Assembly (NCBI RefSeq): GCF_900115045.1
Contig: NZ_FOVC01000004.1
Span: 62,001-126,000, forward strand
DNA: 64,000 nucleotides
Direction: 5' to 3'
Source: Izhakiella capsodis
GTDB taxonomy: Bacteria > Pseudomonadota > Gammaproteobacteria > Enterobacterales > Enterobacteriaceae
In this document: in pieces, positions 1 through 8,479 of the stretch
Numbering within the stretch: the first letter of the stretch is position 1
How the letters are laid out: the number at the start of each line of letters is the position of its first letter
The notes under the pieces: generated by a model
What the model was told of the DNA's origin: nothing
Databases searched by the model: none
What the model saw: only the letters and a program-made list of their open reading frames with translations
Program-made: the position numbers and the translations under genes

Positions 1-278
1 GGAAAGACTGAAAAATGTCAGTCAGTGTAAAACTCCTTTTTCTTATGGCTACCAAACGGTAAAAACAGAAAGACAGACTACGCTTTAGCTATCGTCTCAG
101 CCTGTGATTTGTTACAGTCAGACAGCTTTTCTTACTAATGGTGTTTAGTGACAACATTAGTAACGTCTCACTTGATAATTTGCATAATGTTCGATCCGTG
201 CTTGCTGAAACCAGCAGCTCATTCATTTCCGCTTTGTTTGGATCGATCGAGGATATACGCTGTCAGGAATGCCCGTTG

Positions 279-962
279 ATGGAAACTCTTCAATCTCTGT
301 TTTATGCCCTGTGGCATCAGGATTTCGTAACGCTTACAGACCCATCGCTGATGTGGGCAATTTATATTGTTCTGTTCGTCATCCTTTTTTTAGAAAACGG
401 CTTGCTTCCTGCCGCATTTCTCCCCGGTGATAGCCTGCTAATCCTGGTCGGCGTACTGATCGCCAAAGGCACGTTAAATTTTCCTCTGACTTTATTTATT
501 CTCACCACCGGCGCCAGCCTGGGCTGTTGGGTGAGTTATATTCAGGGGCGCTGGTTAGGTAATACCAAAATCGTGCAAAATTGGCTGGCGCATTTACCCA
601 CTCAGTATCATCAGCGCGCGCGCAATCTCTTTCACCGTCACGGTCTTTCAGCACTGCTTATTGGCCGTTTTATCGCTTTTGTCCGCACGTTGTTGCCAAC
701 CCTTGCGGGCATATCTGGCCTGAGTAATGCGCGGTTTCAATTTTTCAACTGGATGAGCGGTCTACTGTGGGTGCTAATCCTGACACTGCTTGGATTCGCG
801 CTAGGCAAAACGCCGCTGTTTCGTCGCTACGAAGACCAGTTAATGTTCGGGCTGATGATGCTGCCGTTAATACTGCTGGTGATTGGTTTATGCGGTTCAC
901 TTCTGATGATTTGGCGTAAAAAGCGAGCTGTTTCGCAACCAAATGAGAAAGGAGACTCCTAA
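279..962 (+). CDS. yqjA: DedA-family inner membrane protein YqjA
   Basis: A 227-residue polytopic inner membrane protein of the DedA (SNARE-associated/VTT) family. It keeps the family signatures FLENGLLPAAFLPGDSLL near the N-terminus and GRFIAFVRTLLPTLAG in the middle, including the acidic and arginine residues that DedA proteins need for proton-dependent function. In E. coli YqjA supports membrane homeostasis, alkaline pH tolerance and drug resistance, and its overproduction activates Cpx. I chose ATG 279 because METLQS aligns with the E. coli start and has an AGGA at 265-268. An in-frame ATG at 138 would add 47 non-homologous residues. The stop overlaps the mzrA start by one base, so the two are translationally coupled as in E. 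coli. Confidence 0.95.
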   Translation: METLQSLFYALWHQDFVTLTDPSLMWAIYIVLFVILFLENGLLPAAFLPGDSLLILVGVLIAKGTLNFPLTLFILTTGASLGCWVSYIQGRWLGNTKIVQNWLAHLPTQYHQRARNLFHRHGLSALLIGRFIAFVRTLLPTLAGISGLSNARFQFFNWMSGLLWVLILTLLGFALGKTPLFRRYEDQLMFGLMMLPLILLVIGLCGSLLMIWRKKRAVSQPNEKGDS

Positions 963-1342
963 TGAATGTGTTAAAAAAGCCCGGAATTATGCGCCTACGG
1001 CTGCTGATCGGGCTTTTTACAGGATCGGTATTACTCTTTGCGCTGAACGTACTTCCTTCGATAATACACCACGATACTGGAATACGAATCCGTACCAGTC
1101 TTCAGGGGGTGGCGCTGCCAGACGGATTTTACGTTTATCAATGTCTGAGCGGCCACGGCATCCGCATTAAAAGCATCACTCCTGCCCCCCATTCACTGGT
1201 GATACTATTTGACTCTCCTGAACAGAGCCAGGCTGCTGAGCGCTTGCTGCGGCGAGTTCTTCCCTATGGCCTCGATATTTGTCAACTAAAAGAGACCGTT
1301 TCGGTAAGAGATCACACTGTCGCTGTCACTCAGCATACCTGA
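962..1342 (+). CDS. mzrA: MzrA, modulator of EnvZ/OmpR
   Basis: A 126-residue small inner membrane protein with one N-terminal membrane segment (about residues 12-32) and a periplasmic domain. In E. coli MzrA binds EnvZ and raises OmpR phosphorylation, linking the Cpx response to EnvZ/OmpR. Length, position directly after yqjA and the overlapping TAATG junction all match the E. coli yqjA-mzrA operon. The assignment rests on synteny and overall similarity rather than on a catalytic motif. Confidence 0.92.
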   Translation: MNVLKKPGIMRLRLLIGLFTGSVLLFALNVLPSIIHHDTGIRIRTSLQGVALPDGFYVYQCLSGHGIRIKSITPAPHSLVILFDSPEQSQAAERLLRRVLPYGLDICQLKETVSVRDHTVAVTQHT

Positions 1343-1477
1343 ACAGCCTTACCGCAAATGCGCGTTTCTCATTTTTGTGGTTTATCGAATTAATGACTAT
1401 GCTTTAACAAATTGAAAAAACGACCTGTCTGAGAATTTTTGCCGACTGTGGCCGTCATTATTACAAGGAAATCAGTT

Positions 1478-1852
1478 ATGAAATACTGCCAAATTACTGT
1501 GGCTTCGCTGTTTATACTGGCGGGTGTGGCACAGGCTTCAGATTCGCTATGTCAGCAAAAAGCCGACGCCATCAGGCACGAAATCGACGTGGCTAAAAAA
1601 CATAACAATCAGCGCCGTATTAATGGTCTCGAACGCGCACTCACGGAAGCACAATCAAATTGCAGTGATAAAATGCTGCGCAGTGCTCACCAGGAAAAAA
1701 TTGCCGCTCAGCGTGCTAAAGTAAAAGAGCGTGAACATGAGCTGGCTGAAGAGCAAGCGAAAAGCGACGATCGCGCTAAAATTGAAAAACGCGAACGCAA
1801 ACTCACCGAGGCTCGCGCTGAACTTAAAAAGCTTGAGTCTTCCCGCTGGTAA
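1478..1852 (+). CDS. yqjC: Periplasmic DUF1090 protein YqjC
   Basis: A 124-residue protein with a cleavable signal peptide (MKYCQITVASLFILAG, cut after AQA) followed by a highly charged, Lys/Glu/Arg-rich helical region predicted as coiled coil. This is the DUF1090 family. The function is unknown; E. coli YqjC is a secreted, acid- and stress-associated protein. I start at ATG 1478, which has AAGGA at 1465-1469 and begins the signal peptide. An ATG at 1439 lies upstream of it without a comparable signal. It is followed by yqjD in the same direction. Confidence 0.9.
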   Translation: MKYCQITVASLFILAGVAQASDSLCQQKADAIRHEIDVAKKHNNQRRINGLERALTEAQSNCSDKMLRSAHQEKIAAQRAKVKEREHELAEEQAKSDDRAKIEKRERKLTEARAELKKLESSRW

Positions 1853-1898
1853 CAGCGTCGTCTGAATTTGGATATTATTGATTATCAAGGAGTGTTTT

Positions 1899-2204
1899 AT
1901 GGCTAAAGATACCACCTCAGAAAATCTGCGCACTGAGTTGAAAAACCTGGCGGATACCCTTGAAGAAGTGCTGAACAATTCGGCTGAGAAATCAAAAGGT
2001 GAACTCGATAAACTGCGCACCAAAGCGCACAGTGCGCTGAAAGAGACGCGCGCGCGACTGGGTGATTCAGGCGAGCGCCTGGCGCAAACCTCACGAGAAG
2101 TCGCCGATCGCGCTGATGATTACGTCAAAGAAAATCCCTGGACCAGCGCAGGCATTGGCGCAGCAGTCGGCGTCATTATCGGCATTTTGATAGCGCGCCG
2201 TTAA
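1899..2204 (+). CDS. yqjD: Membrane-anchored ribosome-binding protein YqjD (DUF883)
   Basis: A 101-residue protein of the DUF883/ElaB family. It has a long amphipathic helical part followed by a C-terminal membrane segment with a glycine-rich GIGAAVGVIIGILIARR end. In E. coli YqjD and its paralogues are tail-anchored in the inner membrane, bind 70S and 100S ribosomes in stationary phase and are induced by RpoS. ATG 1899 is preceded by AAGGAG at 1887-1892. The gene is two bases from yqjE, consistent with a yqjCDEK operon. Confidence 0.93.
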   Translation: MAKDTTSENLRTELKNLADTLEEVLNNSAEKSKGELDKLRTKAHSALKETRARLGDSGERLAQTSREVADRADDYVKENPWTSAGIGAAVGVIIGILIARR

Positions 2205-2206
2205 CT

Positions 2207-2599
2207 ATGGCTGATTTACAGCAAAATCATGGCCCCGCTAAAGGGGTCATTTCCACAGGCCAGCGCATCATCACTATCCTTGTAGGGATCGTCGAAACAC
2301 GTTTGCGCCTGGCAGTGGTTGAGCTGGAAGAGGAAAAAGCGAATCTGATTCAGATGCTGATGATGATTGGCCTCACCATGCTGTTTACTGCTTTTGGCTT
2401 AATGAGCCTGATGGTGCTGATCATCTGGGCCGTAGACGCCCAGTATCGACTGATGGCGATTGCTATCACCACGGCGGTGCTGTTCGCTTTAGCGCTAATT
2501 TTTGGTGTGTGGACGCTGGCAAAATCACGTCAATCCAGCCTGTTACGCGCTACGCGTAAAGAACTGGACAATGATCGCCAGCTGCTGGAGAAAGAGTAG
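2207..2599 (+). CDS. yqjE: Phage-holin-superfamily membrane protein YqjE
   Basis: A 130-residue DUF1469 (phage holin superfamily III) inner membrane protein with two hydrophobic segments (about 45-70 and 78-102) separated by a short polar loop. The function is unknown; in E. coli it is cotranscribed with yqjD and yqjK. It begins two bases after the yqjD stop, and its last base is shared with the yqjK start. Confidence 0.9.
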   Translation: MADLQQNHGPAKGVISTGQRIITILVGIVETRLRLAVVELEEEKANLIQMLMMIGLTMLFTAFGLMSLMVLIIWAVDAQYRLMAIAITTAVLFALALIFGVWTLAKSRQSSLLRATRKELDNDRQLLEKE

Positions 2600-2883
2600 T
2601 GGGTTACCGCGAACGCGAGCAGCGGAAATCAGATTTGCTGCGGTTAATTCAACAGCAGCGTTTGGATCTCAGTGCCGGGTGCCGCGACTGGGAGTACGCC
2701 ACTTTTCGCTACGACCGCAGCTGGCTCAGGCTAATGTCCCTGCGGCGCTATATCGCTATCGGCAGCAGTCTGGCGGCCATCTGGTCCGTACGTCATCCCC
2801 GACGTTTGGGACGCTGGTTCAAGCGAGGACTCGGCATCTGGAGCACCTGGCGATTGATACGCAGCAAGCTACCAAAGCAATGA
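2599..2883 (+). CDS. yqjK: YqjK-like family protein
   Basis: A 94-residue, Arg-rich cationic protein with a short hydrophobic stretch (about residues 50-62). It corresponds in place and size to E. coli YqjK, the last gene of the yqjCDEK group. It starts with GTG overlapping the yqjE stop. No function is established for the family. Confidence 0.85.
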   Translation: MGYREREQRKSDLLRLIQQQRLDLSAGCRDWEYATFRYDRSWLRLMSLRRYIAIGSSLAAIWSVRHPRRLGRWFKRGLGIWSTWRLIRSKLPKQ

Positions 2884-2892
2884 TCCACTCAC

Positions 2893-2912
2893 GGGGCGTC
2901 CTGACGCGCCCC
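2893..2912 (+). terminator. Hairpin after yqjK
   Basis: A GC-rich hairpin (GGGGCG pairing with CGCCCC, one bulged position) lies 10 bases after the yqjK stop. The U-tract is weak (TTAT), so it is a plausible but not strong end for the yqjCDEK transcript. Confidence 0.45.
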
Positions 2913-3190
2913 TTATCAGTCAGAAAAATTCCAGTCGTTATACCTCTCACTTTTCTCCACACCTATATCGACCCTAATCAGAAATCAGGGCTAACAGAAT
3001 AATTGAAAAATACGCAGTCGTTATCATCGTGCGCACCTGATGATCATTCTGTCCGGTTTTCTTATCAATACCTGGACGCAAGAACCGCGTATTAAATAAA
3101 AAGTGCTAACCTTCCCAGCTAAACTTTGAAAGTAACCTTCTGGTGTCTGAGACCGGAAGCTATTTTCATGATGGCGAAAGGGAGGACGGT
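2913..3190. other. Intergenic region, yqjF absent
   Basis: In E. coli the DoxX-family gene yqjF stands between yqjK and yqjG. Here the stretch holds no recognisable yqjF sequence and no convincing ORF, only AT-rich sequence with the ribosome-binding site (GGAGGA, 3181-3186) of the yqjG remnant at its end. Confidence 0.6.
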
Positions 3191-4090
3191 GTGGGTCAGT
3201 TGATTAATGGTGTCTGGCACGATGGGGGATATGATACGAAAACAAACGGCGGACATTTTAAACGGATAGAATCGGTTCTCCGCCACTGGATTACTTCGAA
3301 CGGGGCCGAAGGTCCCAGCGCTATAGGAGGGTTTAAAACAGAGAAAGATCGCTCTCATCTGTACGTAGCACTCGCCTGCCCCTGGGCGCATCGCACGCTG
3401 CTGATGCACCGATTGAAAGGCCTGGAGAAGTTAATTGATATCTCAGTAGTGCGTCCCTAACGGCTGAACATTCGAACATGACTTTCCCGAAGCCACCGGG
3501 GACAAACTTTATCAACACGAATTCTTATATCAGCATTATCTGCATGCCGATCCCCAATATAGCGGACGCGTAGCGGTTCCCGTAATGTGGGATAAGCAGC
3601 GCCACACCATTGTCAGTAATGAATCCGCCGATATTTTGCGTATGTGTAACAACGCATTTGATGCGCTCGGCGCCCGTGCCGGTGATTATTATCCTGATAC
3701 ACTGCGAAAAGAGATCGATGAGATTAACGACTGGGTTTAGCACTCAGTAAATAATGGCGTTTACAAAAGTGGGTTTGCCACCAGCCAGCAGCTTTATGAT
3801 AAAGCGGGTAGTGCGCTTTGAAGCGGTCTATGTCACTCACTTCAAGTGTAATAAATCTCGTCTCGACGACTTTCTTAACCTTACTGGTTTTCTGCGGGAA
3901 ATCTATTAGCTGCCCAACGTTGCCGATGCCGTCGACCTTGCTCATATTCGCCATCATTACTAACGCAGCCATCCCGTCCTTGATCCTCACGGCATTATTT
4001 CGGTGGGGCGGTTTTAACTGGCTGGAACCACATGGCCGGGATACACGTTTTCCCGGCTCAAAATTGCCCGGAGACGCCGCAGGCGGCTGA
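3191..4090 (+). pseudogene. yqjG: Degenerate yqjG (glutathionyl-hydroquinone reductase)
   Basis: Remnant of YqjG, a Xi-class glutathione transferase that reduces glutathionyl-hydroquinones. A GTG start with GGAGGA before it opens a good match (GQLINGVWHD, then YVALACPWAHRTLL with the catalytic CPWAHR motif). A stop follows at 3458-3460. Matching sequence continues with shifts and stops through the parts equivalent to LYQHEFLYQHYLHADP, GDYYPDTLRKEIDE, VTHFKCNKSRLDDFL and EPHGRDTRF. An internal stretch of roughly 40 codons, including the LTEADIRL-type segment, is missing near 3825. Several independent lesions make this a true pseudogene and not a sequencing error. Confidence 0.9.
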
Positions 4091-4093
4091 CTG

Positions 4094-4999
4094 TCAGCTC
4101 GCCTGACGCTTCGAGAACAGTTTTGGGATCTCACGCAGGCACCATGCCTTCGCCTCTCCCATGCTATCACGGCGCCAGGCCATAATAATATCGACTTCAC
4201 GCGTATATTCCGGGCTTACCACCCGCAGCCGTCCTTCTGCAATATCCTGTTCGACCATCGGCCACGGCATAGTCGCTACACCCAACCCCTGCAATAACGC
4301 CTGCCGCTTAACTTCCATGCTGCTGACGGTCAGACGCTGCTGTTTATCCAGCAGTTGAACGGTGAGTACCGGACGCTCGCGTGCCGTATCAGCCACCGCA
4401 ATGCCTCTATACTTTACACGGGTAATCTCGGAAAGCGGCTCCGGCTCCTGATGGATAGGATGGTTAGCGCTGGCAACGTAAACACTCATCATGGTAAACA
4501 GTTTCCGGGTATTGACCTCTGACGAGGCACGAAAATGCATATCCGGTGCGATAACAATATCTGCACGCCCCTGCTCAAGGCGCTCCCAGGAGCCTGCTAA
4601 TACCTCGGTTATCAGCGATATCTGCGTAGTGGATTTGGTCGCCAGCTTATCAACCAGTGGAAACAGAAGCTCGGTCGACACCAGAGCCTCGACAACAATC
4701 GTCAGATGCGTTTCCCAGCCGCGCGCCAGTGCTTCAGCATCGACGGTCAGTTTATCCGCCGCCTCAAGCAACACTCTCCCGCGCTCCAGCAGCATTCGAC
4801 CTACATTGGTAAAGCGTGTACGGTGCCCTGAACGGTCAAACAACACGACATCCAGCTCCTCCTCCAGCTTCTGCATGGTGTAGCTTAGCGCAGAAGGTAC
4901 CCGCCCCAGCTCATCGGCGGCGGCGGCGAAGCTGCCGCGCCGGTCAATGGCATCCATTACGCGCAGCGCTTCCAGGGTCAGCGCCCGATCTTTTGCCAT
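4094..4999 (-). CDS. yhaJ: LysR-family regulator YhaJ
   Basis: A 301-residue LysR-type transcription factor with an N-terminal winged helix-turn-helix (about residues 8-65, RRGSFAAAADELGRVPSALS) and a C-terminal substrate-binding domain. It is nearly identical in the DNA-binding part to E. coli YhaJ, which activates yhaK and yqjF, responds to quinones and nitroaromatics, and also affects virulence genes in pathogens. It is divergent from yhaK with a 126-base shared promoter region, the usual arrangement for a LysR protein and its target. It converges on the yqjG remnant. Loss of yqjF and yqjG suggests a reduced regulon here. Confidence 0.95.
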   Translation of the reverse strand: MAKDRALTLEALRVMDAIDRRGSFAAAADELGRVPSALSYTMQKLEEELDVVLFDRSGHRTRFTNVGRMLLERGRVLLEAADKLTVDAEALARGWETHLTIVVEALVSTELLFPLVDKLATKSTTQISLITEVLAGSWERLEQGRADIVIAPDMHFRASSEVNTRKLFTMMSVYVASANHPIHQEPEPLSEITRVKYRGIAVADTARERPVLTVQLLDKQQRLTVSSMEVKRQALLQGLGVATMPWPMVEQDIAEGRLRVVSPEYTREVDIIMAWRRDSMGEAKAWCLREIPKLFSKRQAS

Positions 5000-5125
5000 A
5001 ATAGCCGCCTCTGTCAGTAAATTTGAATATACCGAGCAGATTACCTGGCTAACATTCCACCGTCCAGAAACTTACCATAGAACAATGAATCTTCGTGTAA
5101 AGGCAAGGTCCAGCAGGAGAAAGTT

Positions 5126-5827
5126 ATGATTATCGGCCGTGCCGCACATGAATGTGGGAAAGCCGACTATGGCTGGCTGCAAGCGCGCTACACCTTTTCC
5201 TTTGGACACTACTTTGATCCGAAACTGCTGGGCTATGCATCGCTGCGCGTGCTTAATCAGGAGGTTCTGGCACCGGGTGCATCCTTCCAACCCCGGGTCT
5301 ACCCCAACGTCGACGTGCTGAATATTATTTTGCAGGGTGGAGCGGAATACCGTGACAGCGAAGGCAAACACACCGTAGCGCAAACCGGCGAAGCGGTGCT
5401 GCTGGCAACCCAGTCTGGGATCATTTACAGCGAACACAACCTGAGTAAAACGACCCCGCTGACCCGTATGCAGCTATGGCTGGATGCTTCTCCGGAGCGG
5501 GAAAACAGCCCTGTACAACGCATTAGCACGCGACGGGCACCTTACGCTTTACTGGCTTCGCCAACAGGCAACAGGGGTAGCCTGAAATTACGCCAGCAGG
5601 TGTGGATACATCATCTAATGCTGGAAAAAGGGGAGCAACAACGTGTCCGTTTACATGGACCACGAGCCTATCTGCAATCGATACACGGCTCATTACAGGT
5701 GCAAACACCAGCATCTGAGACCCGGCGTCTGGTCTGCGGCGATGGTGCGTTTATTGCCGAAGAAAACCAGCTTGAGCTGATCGCCACCACGCCAACGCAA
5801 GCGCTGGTCATCGATCTGCCGGTTTAA
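5126..5827 (+). CDS. yhaK: Pirin-family protein YhaK
   Basis: A 233-residue bicupin of the pirin family, the same length as E. coli YhaK. The N-terminal cupin motif HEC..ADYGW and F-x-F-x-x-Y-F-D pattern are visible. E. coli YhaK is cytoplasmic, sensitive to reactive oxygen and nitrosative stress, and used as a redox-responsive marker; quercetinase activity is reported for related pirins. It is divergent from yhaJ, its probable activator. The ATG has GGAGAAAG upstream at 5116-5123. Confidence 0.93.
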   Translation: MIIGRAAHECGKADYGWLQARYTFSFGHYFDPKLLGYASLRVLNQEVLAPGASFQPRVYPNVDVLNIILQGGAEYRDSEGKHTVAQTGEAVLLATQSGIIYSEHNLSKTTPLTRMQLWLDASPERENSPVQRISTRRAPYALLASPTGNRGSLKLRQQVWIHHLMLEKGEQQRVRLHGPRAYLQSIHGSLQVQTPASETRRLVCGDGAFIAEENQLELIATTPTQALVIDLPV

Positions 5828-6047
5828 TGTTTTAACGCGCTTTCATCTTCTTCGGGACGATTACCGGCATAAAAACCAGTCAACTCAGAAAATAACTATT
5901 TATCATTAGATAAATTGATTAATATCAGGCTGAATGGTTAAAAAAATCTGGCACAACGAATTATTTCCTAAACGAATAACAAACTGTAGTTAACTTTTAA
6001 TAAAACGATTAACATGCATGCCTGTAAATAACCAATCGCAGCAGAAC

Positions 6048-6206
6048 ATGAAAATAATAAAAACATCATTAATAATACTCATGCTAACTATTAGCGCCTT
6101 AGTTATCATCTTTTGCCAGGATGAAGTTAAGTGTTGTCTGAAAGAAAGTAAACATATTATTCGCCCACTGTGTGAGGAACATTATCAGAATGTTAATTTA
6201 TTCTGA
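6048..6206 (+). CDS. Possible small membrane peptide (52 aa)
   Basis: A short ORF starting MKIIKTSLII with one strong membrane segment (residues 5-22), then a Cys-rich tail containing CCLKES and ending around RPLCEEHYQ. The arrangement (one membrane helix, then an LCE motif near the C-terminus) faintly recalls Hok/Gef-type toxins, but the rest does not match and no clear ribosome-binding site is seen. An upstream ATG at 6018 would add ten polar residues. It lies in AT-rich accessory sequence after yhaK. Confidence 0.3.
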   Translation: MKIIKTSLIILMLTISALVIIFCQDEVKCCLKESKHIIRPLCEEHYQNVNLF

Positions 6207-6522
6207 TGCACCCTGATCCATACTTGTTTTGATTCTGGTGAATTAAAAACCAGCGTCAAAATATCATTTAAATATGATTAAAAATGAATGAACTTGGGTA
6301 AACAAGTATTATGGACTGATGATAACAACTGGCGAAATGGCCATTGTTACCTGAGCGTCAAAGAAAAACGCAAAAATAATCATTTCAGCGTCTTCTGCCG
6401 GTGCCATTCCGATCGATAAATATCACCATAACTGCCAAAACATCTTTATCTTGTACTGACAAAAATCAATTTTATGTCCGGTAGGTTACTGCTATCGAAA
6501 GGTTATTGAGGAAAAAGTCAGG
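6207..6522. other. AT-rich intergenic stretch
   Basis: No gene of ordinary size is present. A 43-codon ORF at 6288-6419 on the plus strand (starting MNLGKQVLW, with three Cys near its end) is the only open frame of note. It has a poor ribosome-binding site and no known relative that I recognise. Confidence 0.4.
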
Positions 6523-6747
6523 ATGAGAATTGCAGATATATTAATGGGCGGAACCTTCCTGGGCATCTCTTTTTTTTCCGCGGCTCAGTCAGTTCCATTT
6601 CAGTTGCAACCCATTCATATAAGTGGAGAAGCTCATATGTTGACATTGAACAATGCCGATACGGCTGAAACTCCCGATGAGTTTGTTCCGATCACGATCA
6701 ATATTACTCAGGTAAGAGGAAAATCGAACATTGTCGCCAGCAGATAA
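6523..6747 (+). CDS. Small exported hypothetical protein
   Basis: A 74-residue protein with a probable signal peptide (MRIADILMGGTFLGISFFSA, likely cleavage near AAQS) and a short mature part ending in a beta-rich segment (VPITINITQVRG). The start is supported by GAGGAAAAAGTCAGG just upstream, and a clear terminator follows nine bases after the stop. I do not recognise a family. It is convergent with the Slp-like lipoprotein gene. Confidence 0.5.
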   Translation: MRIADILMGGTFLGISFFSAAQSVPFQLQPIHISGEAHMLTLNNADTAETPDEFVPITINITQVRGKSNIVASR

Positions 6748-6755
6748 GTGCCTGA

Positions 6756-6775
6756 GCGGCCAGATGGCCGCTTTT
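6756..6775 (+). terminator. Rho-independent terminator
   Basis: GCGGCC, a 4-base loop AGAT, GGCCGC, then TTTT: a perfect six-pair stem with a U-run directly after the gene ending at 6747. It probably separates this gene from the convergent lipoprotein gene. Confidence 0.8.
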
Positions 6776-6782
6776 ATTACCA

Positions 6783-7382
6783 TTATTTAACAATGGTTTT
6801 CTGAATCTGAAAAGAATCTGGCGCCGGATACCACCCCCAATCCATTACATAGGGATAGGGGTAGGGATAGGCTGACCAGCCATCGTTCCAGTACGGACCA
6901 AAGCCGTAGTTCCAGCTTTCAACAGGTATCAGATTTTCTCTGATATGCCAGATTTGATAGCCCAGCATGTTAAGAACGATGAATTTATATTGTGCTTTCC
7001 CGACCCTACCCTGCACGCTATTATCTACCGTACCCAGTACGGTTATCAGATGATTCCTGAGCGTCAGAGGATCGATAAAGCCCGCTTTTTTAACCATCAC
7101 ACGCCCCTGATAGGGCTGGTCTATATCGGGCCGGGCAGTTTTATCAAGAGGCTGAACCGCTATTTCAAACAGCGTTTCATTCTCATGATTGATGACGTTC
7201 ACTACCCGACCACCAATACGAACCTCCTGCCCCTTATACTGGACTGGATTTTCATAGAGTTGCTGATAACTCGCCGTAGAAACCAGCTCGCTGTTACCAC
7301 CAAGATTTTTCGGTATCGATGAGCAGCCGGTAACGATAAACCCTGAGATTAAGACGGGTAATAATAATTTTTTCAATTCCAT
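6783..7382 (-). CDS. Slp/YeaY-family outer membrane lipoprotein
   Basis: A 199-residue lipoprotein with signal peptide and lipobox (VTGC, acylated Cys at residue 20). The residues after Cys are SSIPKN, as in E. coli Slp (CSSIPQN). Family motifs follow: YKGQEVRIGGRVVNV, EIAVQPLD and YQGRVMV. The C-terminus is rich in Tyr, Pro and Trp. Slp is a carbon-starvation and stationary-phase outer membrane lipoprotein that contributes to acid resistance in E. coli; YeaY is its paralogue. Which of the two this represents is not certain. It is a single gene with its own upstream region. Confidence 0.87.
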   Translation of the reverse strand: MELKKLLLPVLISGFIVTGCSSIPKNLGGNSELVSTASYQQLYENPVQYKGQEVRIGGRVVNVINHENETLFEIAVQPLDKTARPDIDQPYQGRVMVKKAGFIDPLTLRNHLITVLGTVDNSVQGRVGKAQYKFIVLNMLGYQIWHIRENLIPVESWNYGFGPYWNDGWSAYPYPYPYVMDWGWYPAPDSFQIQKTIVK

Positions 7383-7690
7383 TTACCTTAAATTCGTAGC
7401 CGTTAATGTTCCCCATTAACCGGGTCAACTGCGTTTATATCGAGAGACAGAAATTATCCTATCGTGATTGATTTTAACATAGTAGCAAAATCATCCCGAT
7501 CAACGATCGGAGCAAAAGTATGAGTACAGATATTATTTTTTATTAACATAAAGTTAATCAACAGTTTTTTAAAATTCATGTATTTTAGTTTCTGCTCATA
7601 CCCACTGCGCCGCGGTTCTCTGTGACTCAGGAGGTCATTCAGGTGCGGTCTTCCAATCTGCATCTATCTCCCCGGGATAGAGTAACCGGC
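7383..7690. other. Intergenic region upstream of the Slp-like gene
   Basis: No convincing gene. A 69-codon minus-strand frame (7454-7663) lacks a good ribosome-binding site and family similarity. The part nearest 7383 should carry the promoter of the Slp-like lipoprotein. Confidence 0.5.
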
Positions 7691-7718
7691 GTAAAAAAGG
7701 CGCAATGTTAGTGCGCCT
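7691..7718 (-). terminator. Rho-independent terminator
   Basis: Read on the minus strand: AGGCGCA, 7-base loop, TGCGCCT, then a run of six T. A perfect seven-pair stem with U-tract, placed 22 bases after the stop of the lipoprotein gene ending at 7741. Confidence 0.88.
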
Positions 7719-7740
7719 GTGTACAGAAGGTCTGAAGACA

Positions 7741-8244
7741 TCAGTGATAAAAAATCTCACCCGCCTTGGCCTGCAAAATTTTACCTTCGCCATTGCTGAT
7801 CAGCACGTAATTGCCGCCCATATAGGTCCAGTGACTATCGGGCTGCGGAGCCGGTAAATGGCGGACTTTATAATCCGTAATGTAATAGGGTTTTGTACGG
7901 TATAGCGGAGGAACGATGTCACCGATAATGTATTTTTTGTAATCCGCGAAGAAGCTTTTAACCTCGTAATCATTTTGCGGGCCAGGCACTATCTCACTGC
8001 TCTCTCCCGGTGTGGTGCCGTTTTGCGCCTGCACATTGTGCGGAAAAGAGTGCGGCTGTTCACTCTTCTGTTGAGAGGAAGCCTGAGCCGCATCGTTCGA
8101 CTGGGCGACATCGGCCTGTGCCTGCTCAACCGATGCAGCCTGCTGTATATCGCTCTGTTGATTAACCGTCTTAGCGCAGGACGTTAACGCTAATACCGTC
8201 GAAAACATGAAGGCGGTACACAGCACCTTTTTAGTTTTATGCAT
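7741..8244 (-). CDS. RcnB-like lipoprotein
   Basis: A 167-residue protein with a lipoprotein signal (lipobox LTSC) and a Gln/Ala/Ser-rich low-complexity linker. The C-terminal 60-residue domain contains YKVRHLPAP, HWTYMGGNYVLI and GEIFYH, the pattern of the RcnB/YohN family (PF11776). RcnB is a periplasmic protein of nickel and cobalt homeostasis, but most family members have no known role and this one lacks rcnA nearby, so metal function is not implied. I start at ATG 8244 because GGGAGAG precedes it; a frame opening exists 15 bases upstream. It is monocistronic, followed by a strong terminator. Confidence 0.75.
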   Translation of the reverse strand: MHKTKKVLCTAFMFSTVLALTSCAKTVNQQSDIQQAASVEQAQADVAQSNDAAQASSQQKSEQPHSFPHNVQAQNGTTPGESSEIVPGPQNDYEVKSFFADYKKYIIGDIVPPLYRTKPYYITDYKVRHLPAPQPDSHWTYMGGNYVLISNGEGKILQAKAGEIFYH

Positions 8245-8479
8245 AATCTCTCCCATCACTTACGGCTATCATGTCGCACAAAGGTTTCATTGTGGCAGAC
8301 AGTTATAGCCACAACCACCCCAGGATGACCAGATTTATTAACGCAAAAAGTAAAAAGGGTGTGAACATAGCCCCCTCCGGGCGTCTTTTTACTGTCAATT
8401 GACGGTCAGGGGTGAGCCCAAAACCCGATGACAACGGCATCGGCACAACGTCCGGTGTAAGCCGTTTGACAGAACGAAT

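Noticed and set aside
8340..8410. Rho-independent terminator near the antiterminator gene
   Set aside because: The GCCC/GGGC stem is only four pairs long and is on the plus strand, where no gene ends.
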